Below are positions 25,294 to 33,669 of a stretch of DNA of 64,000 nt, piece by piece. The notes under the pieces are model-generated. The model made no database searches. It saw only the letters and a list, made by a program, of their open reading frames with translations, and had not been told where the DNA came from. This DNA comes from Sorangium cellulosum So ce56 (GTDB lineage Bacteria; Myxococcota_A; Polyangia; Polyangiales; Polyangiaceae). The position numbers and the translations under genes are program-made. Every line of letters begins with the position of its first letter. The stretch's first letter is position 1. Location: NCBI RefSeq assembly GCF_000067165.1, contig NC_010162.1:8191001-8255000 (forward strand). The letters run 5' to 3'.

Positions 25294-26526
25294 TCAGGCG
25301 CGCGCGCCCTTCACGAAGGGCAGCAGGGCGTCGACGAGCGGCGGCGTGGCGTCGTCGAGCCGCCGGGGGTTGTGCCAGGCGAACGGCTCGACGAGGCGCG
25401 ACGGCCGGAGGCCGAGTTTGCCGCGCGAGCACTCCACGAGGAGCGACAGCGCCCCGTGGCGATCGTGGAGCCAGTCGATCTCCAGGCCCGCCTTGCGGAC
25501 GCCCCAGGCGAAGCGGACGTAGGACATGGCGCGGTACGGCCTGCGGTCCGCGGCGCGCGCGACGCGCTGCGCGAAGGCGCGGTGCTCGGCGGCGTCGGCC
25601 ACGGGCCAGAGGCTGTGCGCCGGCGGGTACAGCACGGCGCCGCCGGCGCTGTGCAGCGACAGGGCGCGGTCGATCCGGCGCGACGACAGCGCGTGCGCGA
25701 TGGCCTCCACCTCCGGCTCGCTGGCGGGGCGGCTGCCAGGCGAGAAGAGGAGCCCGATGAAGCGCTGGATGAGGCCGCGCTCGTACCATCCCGCGTCGAA
25801 GTTCCGGTTCAGGTCGACGCCCCGGGCATTCCCCCGCACGTACCGGTGTCGCCCGGCGCGGAGGTTCATCTCGACGCGGAGGAGCCCATCCGGGTTCACG
25901 ATCGGGACGGCGAGGATCGACCGGCCCCCGAGGTCCTGGGTCGCGAGGCGATCGAGCAGCGCGAGGTGGGCCTCAATGCCGATCCACTCGAGGGGGTGGA
26001 TCCCGGACAGGATCACCGTCGTCCGCACGCGCTCGCGCGAGCCGGCTCCCGTCGAGGGGCGCAGGCTGGCGCGCTCGGCGCGCTCGGCCAGCTGAGCGAG
26101 GACGGCGTCGCCCGGCGCCGGGTCGTCCGCGCCGCCCGGCGCGCGGCTGCCATCGGCATCTGGCGTGCCATCCGGCGTGCTACCGAGCGGACGGAGCGAG
26201 ACGCCGTTCGCAACGCTCCGTCCTCCCTGGGCGGCCGGCGTCAGGAGGCCCGCGGCTTGCTTCTCGCCGCGCGCAGCGGCCAGGCTGGCTGCGCCGAGGT
26301 GAACGGCGAGCAGCGGCTCGCCTCGGATCGAGCGCCCGATCAGCGTGACCTGCGCCCCGCGGTCGGCGAGCCGCTCGATCGCCTCCAGGAGCTCGCCGTA
26401 CCCGCGGTAGGGACCGAGCCCGCGGCGAGCGAGCAGACGGGAGAGCGGCGCGCGTCGGTGTACAAAGAGGGCCGCCCTCAGGGCAGCCCGGCCTTGCTCT
26501 TCCGACGCCTGATCGGACTTCGGCAT
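25294..26526 (-). CDS. M14-family zinc carboxypeptidase
   Basis: 410 aa. It has the M14 zinc motif SGIHPLEW (HxxE) and the third ligand in SLHSAGG, substrate-binding NARGVDLNRNFD, and the catalytic Glu in LLVECSRGK. No signal peptide is visible, so the enzyme is probably cytoplasmic, perhaps a peptidoglycan-peptide or N-acyl amino acid hydrolase of the murein amidase (MpaA) type. A roughly 80-residue Ala/Gly/Pro-rich insertion (about 88-165) separates the first strands from the zinc site, which is unusual for the family. The start has AAAGGTGA upstream, and a TATAGT (26558-26563, minus strand) could be its -10. Confidence 0.88.
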   Translation of the reverse strand: MPKSDQASEEQGRAALRAALFVHRRAPLSRLLARRGLGPYRGYGELLEAIERLADRGAQVTLIGRSIRGEPLLAVHLGAASLAAARGEKQAAGLLTPAAQGGRSVANGVSLRPLGSTPDGTPDADGSRAPGGADDPAPGDAVLAQLAERAERASLRPSTGAGSRERVRTTVILSGIHPLEWIGIEAHLALLDRLATQDLGGRSILAVPIVNPDGLLRVEMNLRAGRHRYVRGNARGVDLNRNFDAGWYERGLIQRFIGLLFSPGSRPASEPEVEAIAHALSSRRIDRALSLHSAGGAVLYPPAHSLWPVADAAEHRAFAQRVARAADRRPYRAMSYVRFAWGVRKAGLEIDWLHDRHGALSLLVECSRGKLGLRPSRLVEPFAWHNPRRLDDATPPLVDALLPFVKGARA

Positions 26527-26557
26527 GCAGGGCTCACCTTTACCCTAGATGGCACCA

Positions 26558-26563
26558 ACTATA
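26558..26563 (-). promoter_or_regulatory. Candidate -10 element for the M14 carboxypeptidase
   Basis: TATAGT on the minus strand, 31 nt upstream of the ATG at 26526, with the AAAGGTGA ribosome binding site between. A TAGGGT nearer the gene is a competing candidate. No good -35 is seen. Confidence 0.35.
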
Positions 26564-26634
26564 GACCACCGGCCGCGCATTCGTGCGATCCGGACCAGGT
26601 CAAACCAGGGATTACCGTGGCAGCGGGCACGCGT

Positions 26635-27174
26635 ATGGAATTCGACGGCAGCGGGTGGGCGGAAGGACGTATCGAGCTGCTGCCTCCGAGCCAGGGGTGG
26701 TCGCTGCTGTCGCCGGAGCCCGAGGCGCGGATCGACGAGCACCGCTGGGCACATCAGGCGCGCGTCTTCTTCGGCGCGGAGCTCACGCTCGTGCAGAAGA
26801 AGGCGTACCCGTCGGGGACCACGCCGATGGCCGACGCCGTCGAGGTGGACGTCGCGCGCACCTCCTCGACGCCGCGCACGCCGAGCCGCGTGCTCGTCAT
26901 GACGGTGCCGCTCGATCGCGCGCCGCTCGTGCGCGCGACCGCCGCGGCGGGGGTGCGGGCGATCGGCGGCCGCGGGTTCGACGCGCTGCTCGCGCGGGCG
27001 CGGCGGGTCTGGCAGGTGCGAGAGCCGCTGATCGCCGGCGACGACGCGCGAGCGCCCCTGGTCGTCACCGCGGTGCTCGCGGCGGTGCTGCTCGCGCCCG
27101 TGGTGCCGCCCGGCGAAGAGACGATCTTCGGGGTGAAGGGGGCCAGAGAGCGGCTGCAGCGGCTCGGCTGGTGA
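26635..27174 (+). CDS. Hypothetical protein
   Basis: 179 aa from the ATG at 26635. A GTG 18 nt upstream, with AGGG before it, is an equally plausible start. The protein opens with an acidic, Trp-containing region (MEFDGSGWAEGRIELLPPSQ) and includes ELTLVQKKAYPSGTTPMAD near 50 and two Ala/Val-rich helices near 105-150. The second (VVTAVLAAVLLAPVV) is short for a membrane span, and no signal peptide is seen. I do not recognise a family. It is divergent from the carboxypeptidase and lies about 100 bp before the spermidine-synthase-like gene, possibly on the same transcript. Confidence 0.6.
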   Translation: MEFDGSGWAEGRIELLPPSQGWSLLSPEPEARIDEHRWAHQARVFFGAELTLVQKKAYPSGTTPMADAVEVDVARTSSTPRTPSRVLVMTVPLDRAPLVRATAAAGVRAIGGRGFDALLARARRVWQVREPLIAGDDARAPLVVTAVLAAVLLAPVVPPGEETIFGVKGARERLQRLGW

Positions 27175-27262
27175 CGGGGCGGCGCGTCGCGCCCGCCCTC
27201 GGCCGCCTGCCGAGGATGTCGTCCTCGGCGCTCTGAGGTGCCTGCTCGTCGGGCGCCTGTAC

Positions 27263-27268
27263 TAGCGT
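27263..27268 (+). promoter_or_regulatory. -10-like TAGCGT, putative leaderless start
   Basis: TAGCGT (within TACTAGCGT) ends 8 nt before the GTG at 27277, with no Shine-Dalgarno sequence between. One of a class of such starts in this window. Confidence 0.5.
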
Positions 27269-27276
27269 GCGCGCCC

Positions 27277-29721
27277 GTGCGCTCCCGCTTCCCGCTCGTG
27301 GCCGCCCTGTTCTTCGTCTCTGGCGCGACCGGCCTCCTCTACGAGGTCGCCTTCTCCAAGCTGCTCGCCTACGTCTTCGGCGCCACCGCGTATGCCGTGA
27401 GCACGGTCCTCGCCGCCTTCATGGGCGGCCTCGCCCTCGGCGCGCACCTCGGCGGGCGCCACGCCGCGTCCGCGCGCCGCCCGCTCGTCGTCTACGGCGC
27501 GCTCGAGGCGATCGTCGGCGCGATCTGCGCCGTCTCGCCGTTCCTGTTCGAGGCGCTGACCTCGGCCTACGTCGCCGTCGCCCGCGCAGCGCCCGACTCG
27601 CTCGCGCTGCTCACCGCGGCGCGCGCCGCGCTGACCGCGCTCGTTGTCGTCGTCCCCACGGTCGCGATGGGCGCCACGCTCCCGGTGCTCTCGCGCATCC
27701 TCCGCGCCGGCAACGCGCCGGGCGGCGGCGCGCCCCCCGCCGAGCATGACGCCGCGCGCCGCCTCGCCTCGCTCTACGCCATCAACACGGCCGGCGGCGC
27801 GGCCGGCGCGCTCTCCGGCGCCTACGTGGTCCTCCCGCACCTCGGCGTCCGAGGCGCGCTCTGGTCCGCGGCGATCGCCAACCTCGTCCTCGGCGTCGTC
27901 GCGATCTCCGCCGGGCTGCGCGGCCCGGCGCCCGCTGCCGCCGCCCCCGACGCGCGCTCCCCCGAGGCCCCCGACGCGCGCTCCTCCGAGGCCCCCGGCG
28001 CGCGCTCCCCCGAGGCCCACACCGCGGACGCTCCGCCTCCTGCAGCCGCCGGCCGGGCCGAGCCGCCGTTCCTGCTCCTGCTCGCGTTCGCGTCGGGCTT
28101 CCTGGTCTTCGCCGCCGAGGTGGTCCAGACCCACCTGCTCGCGCTGCTCATCGGCAACAGCGCCTACGCCTTCGGGCTGATGCTCGCCGTCTTCCTCGTC
28201 TGCCTCGCGGCCGGCGCGGCGCGCTCGCCTGCCCTCGCGCACCGCCACGGCGAGGGCGCGCTCTCCCGGGGGCTCGCCGCCGCCGCGCTCTCGCTCGCCG
28301 CCACCGTCCCGCTCTGGGACCAGCTCCCCCGGCTCTTCGCCTTCGCCGGCAAGCACGTCGACGGGTGGGCCGGCCGCGAGGCGTGCCGCGCGCTCGCCGC
28401 CCTCGCGATCCTCGCGCTGCCCACGCTGTGCATGGGCACCACCTTCCCCCTGCTCCTCGCGCGCGCCGCCGCGCACGCGGACGTCGCCGCGCGCGTCGGC
28501 AGGCTGACCTCCGCGAACACCCTGGGCACGATCGCCGGATCCATCGTCACCGGTTACCTCATCCTGCCCGCGCTCGGCTCGGAGCGCGCGCTCCTGACGA
28601 TCGCGCTCGCCTTCGCCCTCACGGCCGTCCTCGCCGCCGCGCGCGCCGGGGCGGAGCTCCCCCGCGCCCTCGCGCTGGCCGCGGCGGCCGGGGCGCTCGC
28701 CGTGCTCGCGCCCCGCTGGGACATGGCCCGCCTCACGAGCGGCGCGAACGTCTATTTCGCCATGGGGCCGCGCCCCGAGCGCATCGACTTCGTGCGCGAG
28801 GACGTGCACGGCGGCGTCACCACGGTCGCGCACCTCGCCGGCGTCACGACCATGTACACGAACGGCAAGTTCCAGGGCGACGACGGCCCCGAGATGACGG
28901 CGCAGCGGCGGTTCGCGCACTTCCCCTCGCTCTTCCTCCGCGACACGCGCGCCGCGCTCGTCATCGGCCTGGGCACCGGCACGACGACGGGCACCATCGC
29001 GGCCTACCCCTTCGAGCGCATCGACGTCGCCGAGATCTCGCCCGCGATCGTCGATGCGTCTCGGCGCTTCTTCGCCGGCCCGAGCCTCCGCGCGCTCGAC
29101 GATCCCCGCGTCCGCCTCTCGCTCAACGACGGCAGGAACGAGCTGCTCGTCGCCGCCCCGGGCCGCTACGATCTCATCGCCATCGAGCTCACCAGCGTCT
29201 GGTTCGCGGGCGCCGCGAGCCTCTACAGCCACGAGTTCTACGAGCTCGCCCGGTCCCGGCTCACCGAGGGCGGCGTCCTGCAGCAGTGGGTGCAGCTCCA
29301 CCACATCCGGCGGCGCGAGCTCGCCGTCGTGGTGAGGACGATGCGCAGCGCGTTCCCGCACGTCGCGCTGTTCGTGGGCGGCGCGCAGGGCATCCTCGTC
29401 GCGAGCGGCGCGCCGCTCGTCGCCTCGGGGGCGCGCCTCGCCGAGCTCGACGCGCGCCCGTCGCTCCAGGCAACGCTCGCCGGCGCGCGGCTCGAGGACC
29501 TCCTCGACGCCCTCGTCGCCTCGGGCGACGATCTCGACCGCCTCGTCGCCGACGCGGCCGAGGACGGCGGCCCGATCCTGTCCACGGACGACAACCTCTA
29601 CCTCGAGTACGCCACGCCGAAGGGGAACGTGCTCCCGTACGGCGCGTCGCTCGACGCGACGCTCGCGCTCCTCGAGCGTTACCGGACGCGGGCGCCGCGC
29701 GCGCGGCACCTCGCGCCCTGA
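27277..29721 (+). CDS. Fused membrane / spermidine-synthase-like protein
   Basis: 814 aa from the GTG at 27277; a GTG at 27238 would add 13 residues. The N-terminal two thirds hold many hydrophobic segments (from FPLVAALFFVSGATGLLYEV onward) with a Pro/Ala/Ser-rich loop near 215-255. The C-terminal cytoplasmic domain resembles the aminopropyltransferase/methyltransferase fold: VIGLGTGTTTGTIAAYPF near 565, DVAEISPAIVDASRRFF, a DDPRVRL strand and STDDNLYLEYA near 770. Proteins of this architecture are usually annotated as spermidine synthase, but few have shown activity and the product here is unknown. It converges on the OmpA lipoprotein gene across a tandem duplication. Confidence 0.87.
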   Translation: MRSRFPLVAALFFVSGATGLLYEVAFSKLLAYVFGATAYAVSTVLAAFMGGLALGAHLGGRHAASARRPLVVYGALEAIVGAICAVSPFLFEALTSAYVAVARAAPDSLALLTAARAALTALVVVVPTVAMGATLPVLSRILRAGNAPGGGAPPAEHDAARRLASLYAINTAGGAAGALSGAYVVLPHLGVRGALWSAAIANLVLGVVAISAGLRGPAPAAAAPDARSPEAPDARSSEAPGARSPEAHTADAPPPAAAGRAEPPFLLLLAFASGFLVFAAEVVQTHLLALLIGNSAYAFGLMLAVFLVCLAAGAARSPALAHRHGEGALSRGLAAAALSLAATVPLWDQLPRLFAFAGKHVDGWAGREACRALAALAILALPTLCMGTTFPLLLARAAAHADVAARVGRLTSANTLGTIAGSIVTGYLILPALGSERALLTIALAFALTAVLAAARAGAELPRALALAAAAGALAVLAPRWDMARLTSGANVYFAMGPRPERIDFVREDVHGGVTTVAHLAGVTTMYTNGKFQGDDGPEMTAQRRFAHFPSLFLRDTRAALVIGLGTGTTTGTIAAYPFERIDVAEISPAIVDASRRFFAGPSLRALDDPRVRLSLNDGRNELLVAAPGRYDLIAIELTSVWFAGAASLYSHEFYELARSRLTEGGVLQQWVQLHHIRRRELAVVVRTMRSAFPHVALFVGGAQGILVASGAPLVASGARLAELDARPSLQATLAGARLEDLLDALVASGDDLDRLVADAAEDGGPILSTDDNLYLEYATPKGNVLPYGASLDATLALLERYRTRAPRARHLAP

Positions 29722-29791
29722 GGTCGCTCAGCCCCCGCCCGCGGGCGCCGCGCCCTGAGGTCGCTCAGCCCCCGCCCGCGGGCGCCGCGCC
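29713..29791. repeat. 37-bp tandem duplication spanning both stop codons of a convergent gene pair
   Basis: Two perfect 37-bp units (29713-29749 and 29750-29786) plus the first 5 bp of a third. Each unit carries the small hairpin CTGAG-GTCG-CTCAG and the palindrome CGCCCGCGGGCG. The TGA of the upstream gene lies in unit 1 and the (reverse) stop of the OmpA gene lies in unit 2. It may act as a doubled bidirectional terminator. Confidence 0.85.
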
Positions 29792-30589
29792 ACCGCCGTC
29801 ACGTGGCGGCGCGCTCTCCTTGGCCGGCGCGCTCGGCGCGGGGGGCTCGCCCTCCTGCGCCTCCGACGTGGCCCGCGGCTTGACCTGCACCGGCTTGATC
29901 TCGTCGCCGGTCGCCACGAAGCCCTTGCGGGGCGGGGGCGCCTTGAGCTGCGCGGCCTGCTCCGCGCGCTGCTTGCGCTGCTCGAGGCTCAGCACCTCCA
30001 GCGCCAGGCCGCCCCTGTACGGATCCTGCCCCAGAAAGGGGCGCCCGTTCACCTCGGCCACGTGGAACTCGACCCGGCGGTTCTCGCTGCGGCCTGCCGC
30101 GATCTCGTTCGGCCCGAGCGGGCGCGACTCGCCGAAGCCCACGGCGATCAGCCGGTCGCTCGCGACCTCGTGATCGACCAGCCAGTCGGCGACCGCGAGG
30201 GCGCGCCGCGCGCTGAGCGCCTGGTTGTGCTCCTCGCTCGACTGCGCGTCCGTGTGCCCCTCGATCCGCAGCCGCGTCACCTCGGGGTGCTCCTTGATGA
30301 ACTGGAGCAGCGTCTCCAGCGTCTTCTCGCTGCCCGGCCGGATCGTCGCCTTGCTCGTGTCGAAGACGATCTTGCCCTCGATGTAGACCTGGCTCTCCCC
30401 GCCCTGCTCCGACCAGGGCTTCTCCGGGTACCATCGCGGGAGCGCGCGCTGCTCCTCGGCGCGCGGCAGCTCCCGCGGCGGCAGCCGGTTGTCGCTGCAC
30501 CCCTGGCCGGCGAGCGCGGCGGCCGCGAGCGCCGCCGCGAGCGCGAACGGCAGGGAGGTGCGGGCGGCCTGCTTCCTCTTCGGGTCCAT
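29765..30589 (-). CDS. OmpA-family peptidoglycan-associated lipoprotein
   Basis: 274 aa. A lipoprotein signal ends LAGQGC with Cys31, giving an outer-membrane-type anchor. The OmpA/MotB C-terminal fold spans about 65-175: IVFDTSKATIRPGSEKTL, LRIEGHTDAQSSEEHNQALS, then ARRALAVADWLV and FGESRP with NRRVEFHV. It would bind diaminopimelate in peptidoglycan and tether the envelope. Unlike Pal, it has a long charged Pro/Lys/Ala-rich tail of about 90 residues after the domain. Transcribed away from larE with about 100 bp between them. Confidence 0.92.
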   Translation of the reverse strand: MDPKRKQAARTSLPFALAAALAAAALAGQGCSDNRLPPRELPRAEEQRALPRWYPEKPWSEQGGESQVYIEGKIVFDTSKATIRPGSEKTLETLLQFIKEHPEVTRLRIEGHTDAQSSEEHNQALSARRALAVADWLVDHEVASDRLIAVGFGESRPLGPNEIAAGRSENRRVEFHVAEVNGRPFLGQDPYRGGLALEVLSLEQRKQRAEQAAQLKAPPPRKGFVATGDEIKPVQVKPRATSEAQEGEPPAPSAPAKESAPPRDGGGAAPAGGG

Positions 30590-30689
30590 GTCGCCCTGCA
30601 GGGTGTCAGAACCGGCGCTCGGACCGCAAGTAACCTGGCGGACGCCGGGCCGACCGGCGCGGAACGCGGCTTATGGTAAGAGGATCGCC

Positions 30690-31550
30690 ATGTCCGCGCT
30701 GTCGTCCACGCCCGAGGGCTCGCCCATCGATCCCAAGCTCGCCGGGCTGCGCGCCCGGCTCCGGGAGCTCGGCTCGGTCCTCGTCTGCTACTCCGGCGGG
30801 GTCGACAGCGCCTTCGTCCTCGCGGTCGCGCACCAGGAGATCGGCCCGAGGGCCGTCGGGATGACCGCGGTCTCGCCGAGCCTCGCGCCGGCCGAGAAGG
30901 AAGAGGCCACCTCGATCGCCCGGCTGATCGGCGCCGACCACCGGCTCGTCGAGTCGTCCGAGATCGACGATCCGCGCTACGTCGCGAACAACCCGGATCG
31001 CTGCTTCCACTGCAAGAGCGAGCTCTACCGGATCGCCGCGCGAAAGCGATCCGAGTGGGCGCTCGCGGCGATCGTGAACGGCACCAACACCGACGACCTC
31101 GGCGACTACCGCCCCGGGCTGGAGGCGGCGCGGGAGGCGGGCGTGCTGAGCCCCCTCGTCGAGCTCGGCTTCAGCAAGGCCGACGTGCGCGCCGGCGCGG
31201 CGCGCGTCGGCCTGCCCATCTGGGACAAGCCGGCCGCGGCCTGCCTCTCCAGCCGGATCCCTTACGGGACCAGCGTCACGCGCGAGCGGCTCGCGCAGAT
31301 CGGCGGCTTCGAGGCGGCGCTGCGCGGCCTCGGGTTCCGCCAGGTCCGCGTCCGCTACCACGACGACCTCGCGCGCATCGAGCTCGACGCGGGCGAGCTC
31401 GCGCGCGCCGCCGAGCCGCCGGTGCGCGCCGAGATCGTGGCCGCCGGCAAGCGGCACGGCTTCCGGTACGTGACGCTCGATCTCGGCGGGTACAGGACCG
31501 GCAGCCACAACGAGGTCCTCGTCGGCCGCGCCCTCAAGATCGTGAGCTGA
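30690..31550 (+). CDS. larE: ATP-dependent sacrificial sulfur transferase LarE
   Basis: 286 aa, with ATG at 30690 and AAGAGGA upstream. The PP-loop SGGVDSA (35-41) binds and activates ATP. PDRCFHCKSELY carries a Cys pair, and KPAAACLSSR contains the Cys expected to donate sulfur. LarE makes the thiocarboxylates of the nickel-pincer nucleotide cofactor of lactate racemase and related enzymes. LarB and LarC are not in this window, so they are encoded elsewhere or the protein serves another thiolation. A TATGGT 12 nt before the start is a possible -10. It ends 19 bp from the convergent ppsR-like gene. Confidence 0.88.
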   Translation: MSALSSTPEGSPIDPKLAGLRARLRELGSVLVCYSGGVDSAFVLAVAHQEIGPRAVGMTAVSPSLAPAEKEEATSIARLIGADHRLVESSEIDDPRYVANNPDRCFHCKSELYRIAARKRSEWALAAIVNGTNTDDLGDYRPGLEAAREAGVLSPLVELGFSKADVRAGAARVGLPIWDKPAAACLSSRIPYGTSVTRERLAQIGGFEAALRGLGFRQVRVRYHDDLARIELDAGELARAAEPPVRAEIVAAGKRHGFRYVTLDLGGYRTGSHNEVLVGRALKIVS

Positions 31551-31569
31551 TCTCGCTGGAGCCGCGGCC

Positions 31570-32415
31570 TCACACGAGCGAGGAGCGCACGACCTTGGCG
31601 CGCTCGTCGCGCTCCTTCAGGTGCTCGAGGATGATCACCGCCGTCTCCTCGATGGCGCGCTTGGTGACGTCGACCACCGGCCACTCCGGGTGCGCGGCGA
31701 AGAGGCGGTTCGCGAAATCCAGCTCCTGCCGGACGTGCTCGCGCATCGCGTAGTTGGTCTCGGAGGGCATCCCGAGCTGGCGCAGCCGCGCCTGCCGGAT
31801 CTCGCAGAGCTGATCGATCCCGATGGTCAGCCCGACGACCCGATCCTGGGGGGCCTCCATCAGCTCGAGCGGCGGCGGGACGCCGAGCACCAGGGGCAGG
31901 TTCGCGACCTTGAGGCCGCGCTGCGCGAGCAGCGTCGACAGCGGCGTCTTCGACGTGCGCGAGACGCCGACGAGGACGATGTCGGCCCTCTTGAAGTTCC
32001 GCGGCTCCTTCCCGTCGTCGCTCTTCACCGCGAACTCCACCGCCTCGATGCGCCGGAAGTACTCCTCGCTCAGCGGGAGCATCGCGCTCGGCAGGTTGAT
32101 CGGCTCCCGGTCGAGGAAGGTGCCGAGCCGGACGATGAGCGAGCCGATCAGATCGATCGCCTCGATGTTGAGCTCGGCGGTGGACGCGTGAACGAACTCG
32201 CGCAGCTCGGGGCTCACCACCGTGAACACGACGAGCGCGCCCTCCTGGGCCGCGCGCTCGAGCACCGGCCGCGCGACCTCCGGCGTGCGCACCCGGGTGT
32301 GGAGGCGGATCTGCACCCCCGCGTCCGGGTACTGGAGGAGCGCTGCGCGCACGGCCTTCTCCGCCGTCTCTCCGGTGGAGTCGCTCAGGACGTCGATGAA
32401 CTTCGCCTTGTCCAT
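31570..32415 (-). CDS. ppsR: PEP synthase regulatory protein (kinase/pyrophosphorylase, DUF299)
   Basis: 281 aa from the ATG at 32415, chosen over the ATG at 32436 because GGAGG lies 8 nt upstream. The family is bifunctional: ADP-dependent phosphorylation and Pi-dependent dephosphorylation of a Thr in phosphoenolpyruvate synthase or pyruvate-phosphate dikinase. Evidence is the N-terminal DVLSDSTGETAEKAVRAAL, the P-loop-like GVSRTSKTPLS near 150, ANLPLVLGVPPP, and the C-terminal WPVVDVTKRAIEETA. The target enzyme is not in the window. It is followed by a 102-bp gap to the DnaJ gene in the same direction. Confidence 0.92.
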   Translation of the reverse strand: MDKAKFIDVLSDSTGETAEKAVRAALLQYPDAGVQIRLHTRVRTPEVARPVLERAAQEGALVVFTVVSPELREFVHASTAELNIEAIDLIGSLIVRLGTFLDREPINLPSAMLPLSEEYFRRIEAVEFAVKSDDGKEPRNFKRADIVLVGVSRTSKTPLSTLLAQRGLKVANLPLVLGVPPPLELMEAPQDRVVGLTIGIDQLCEIRQARLRQLGMPSETNYAMREHVRQELDFANRLFAAHPEWPVVDVTKRAIEETAVIILEHLKERDERAKVVRSSLV

Positions 32416-32516
32416 GTCCGATGCCTCCGTCGCCATTTCGGCTCAGGCGCTCGAGGCAGGGCTCGTGCCTCGGCGTTCAGCAGAGCGCGGAGGATCGCGC
32501 GCGGCCGCGCGCCAGG

Positions 32517-33617
32517 TCAACCAAACAGCCCCTTCAGCTTCTCCATGAAGGTGGCCTGCTGAGGCTGCACGTTCTCGCCGAGCTCCTTCGCCAGCTGCGC
32601 GATGAGCTCCCGCTGCGTCGCGGTGAGCTGCGTCGGCACCTCGACGCTCACCTCGACGAGCTGGTCGCCGCGCCCGCCCACGACGCGACGCGGTATGCCC
32701 TTGCCCTTGATCCGGAGCACCGCGCCGGGCTGCGTGCCCGGGGGGATGCGGAGCCGGCCCTTCCCGTCCAGCGTCGGGATCTCCAGCTCGCCGCCGAGCG
32801 CCGCGCGCGCGAACGAGATCGGCACGGAGCACACCACGTCGTCGCCGACGCGGCGGAAGAGCTCGTGCGGCGACACGCGGATGGTGAGCTCCAGATCGCC
32901 CGGCCCCCGGTCGGAGCGGACGGCGTTGCCGCCGCGCTCCACGAGCCGCGTCGCGCCGTTCTCCACGCCCGGAGGGATCGTCACCTCGATGGTCTTCTGC
33001 TTCGCCGCGAGGCCGGCGCCGCGGCACGTCCTGCACGGGTCGGTCACGATCCGCCCCGTGCCGCGGCACCGCCCGCAGGGTCGCTCGATCGCGATGGGGA
33101 ACATCCCCTGCTGCATCCGGACGCGGCCGCGGCCCGAGCACGCCGAGCAGCGCTCGGTCGACGCGCCCGGCGCCGAGCCCGAGCCGGCGCAGTCGCCGCA
33201 CGGCTCGACGCGATCGTAGGTGATCTCCTTCGTGCAGCCGAACGCCGCCTCCTCGAAGGTGATCCGCACCTCCTTCTGGAGCGTCCCGCGGTCGCCGACC
33301 CGGATGCCCAGGGCGCCGAGGAGATCGCCGAAGATGGCGTCCAGGTTGAGGTCCTGCATGTCGAAGGGCACGCCCGGGACCCCCGAGCCGGCGGAGGCGC
33401 CGACGGCGGCGGGGCCGAACCGATCGAACGCCGCGCGCTTCTGCGGATCGCTCAGGATCTGGTAGGCCGCGTTCAGCTCCTTGAAGCGGACGTGCGCGCC
33501 CTGATCCCCCGGGTTCTTGTCGGGATGGTGCTGGCCGGCGAGCCGCCGGAAGGCGCTCTTGATTTCATCCTGCGTCGAGGAACGCTCGACGCCCAATACT
33601 TCGTACGGATCCCGCAC
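32517..33617 (-). CDS. dnaJ: DnaJ-type Hsp40 co-chaperone
   Basis: 366 aa, GTG start. The J-domain (1-65) has the HPD motif in HHPDKNPG for stimulating the ATPase of DnaK. Four zinc-finger repeats follow (CGDCAGSG, CSACSGRG, CGRCRGTG, CRTCRGAG), then the C-terminal substrate-binding region with GDLELTIRVSPHELFRR. The Gly/Phe linker is short and Gly/Pro-rich. This is a full type I Hsp40. dnaK and grpE are not adjacent, so it may be one of several DnaJ paralogs. It sits 52 bp downstream of the acyl-CoA synthetase, probably in its operon. Confidence 0.92.
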   Translation of the reverse strand: MRDPYEVLGVERSSTQDEIKSAFRRLAGQHHPDKNPGDQGAHVRFKELNAAYQILSDPQKRAAFDRFGPAAVGASAGSGVPGVPFDMQDLNLDAIFGDLLGALGIRVGDRGTLQKEVRITFEEAAFGCTKEITYDRVEPCGDCAGSGSAPGASTERCSACSGRGRVRMQQGMFPIAIERPCGRCRGTGRIVTDPCRTCRGAGLAAKQKTIEVTIPPGVENGATRLVERGGNAVRSDRGPGDLELTIRVSPHELFRRVGDDVVCSVPISFARAALGGELEIPTLDGKGRLRIPPGTQPGAVLRIKGKGIPRRVVGGRGDQLVEVSVEVPTQLTATQRELIAQLAKELGENVQPQQATFMEKLKGLFG

Positions 33618-33669
33618 GACGTGCGAAATAGCATCGATCGCCCTCCCGGGACAGCGGCTACCGGGCCGC

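Noticed and set aside
26635..27174. Assigning a membrane role to the 179-aa hypothetical protein
   Set aside because: Its Ala/Val-rich helices are short and interrupted; no signal peptide supports insertion.
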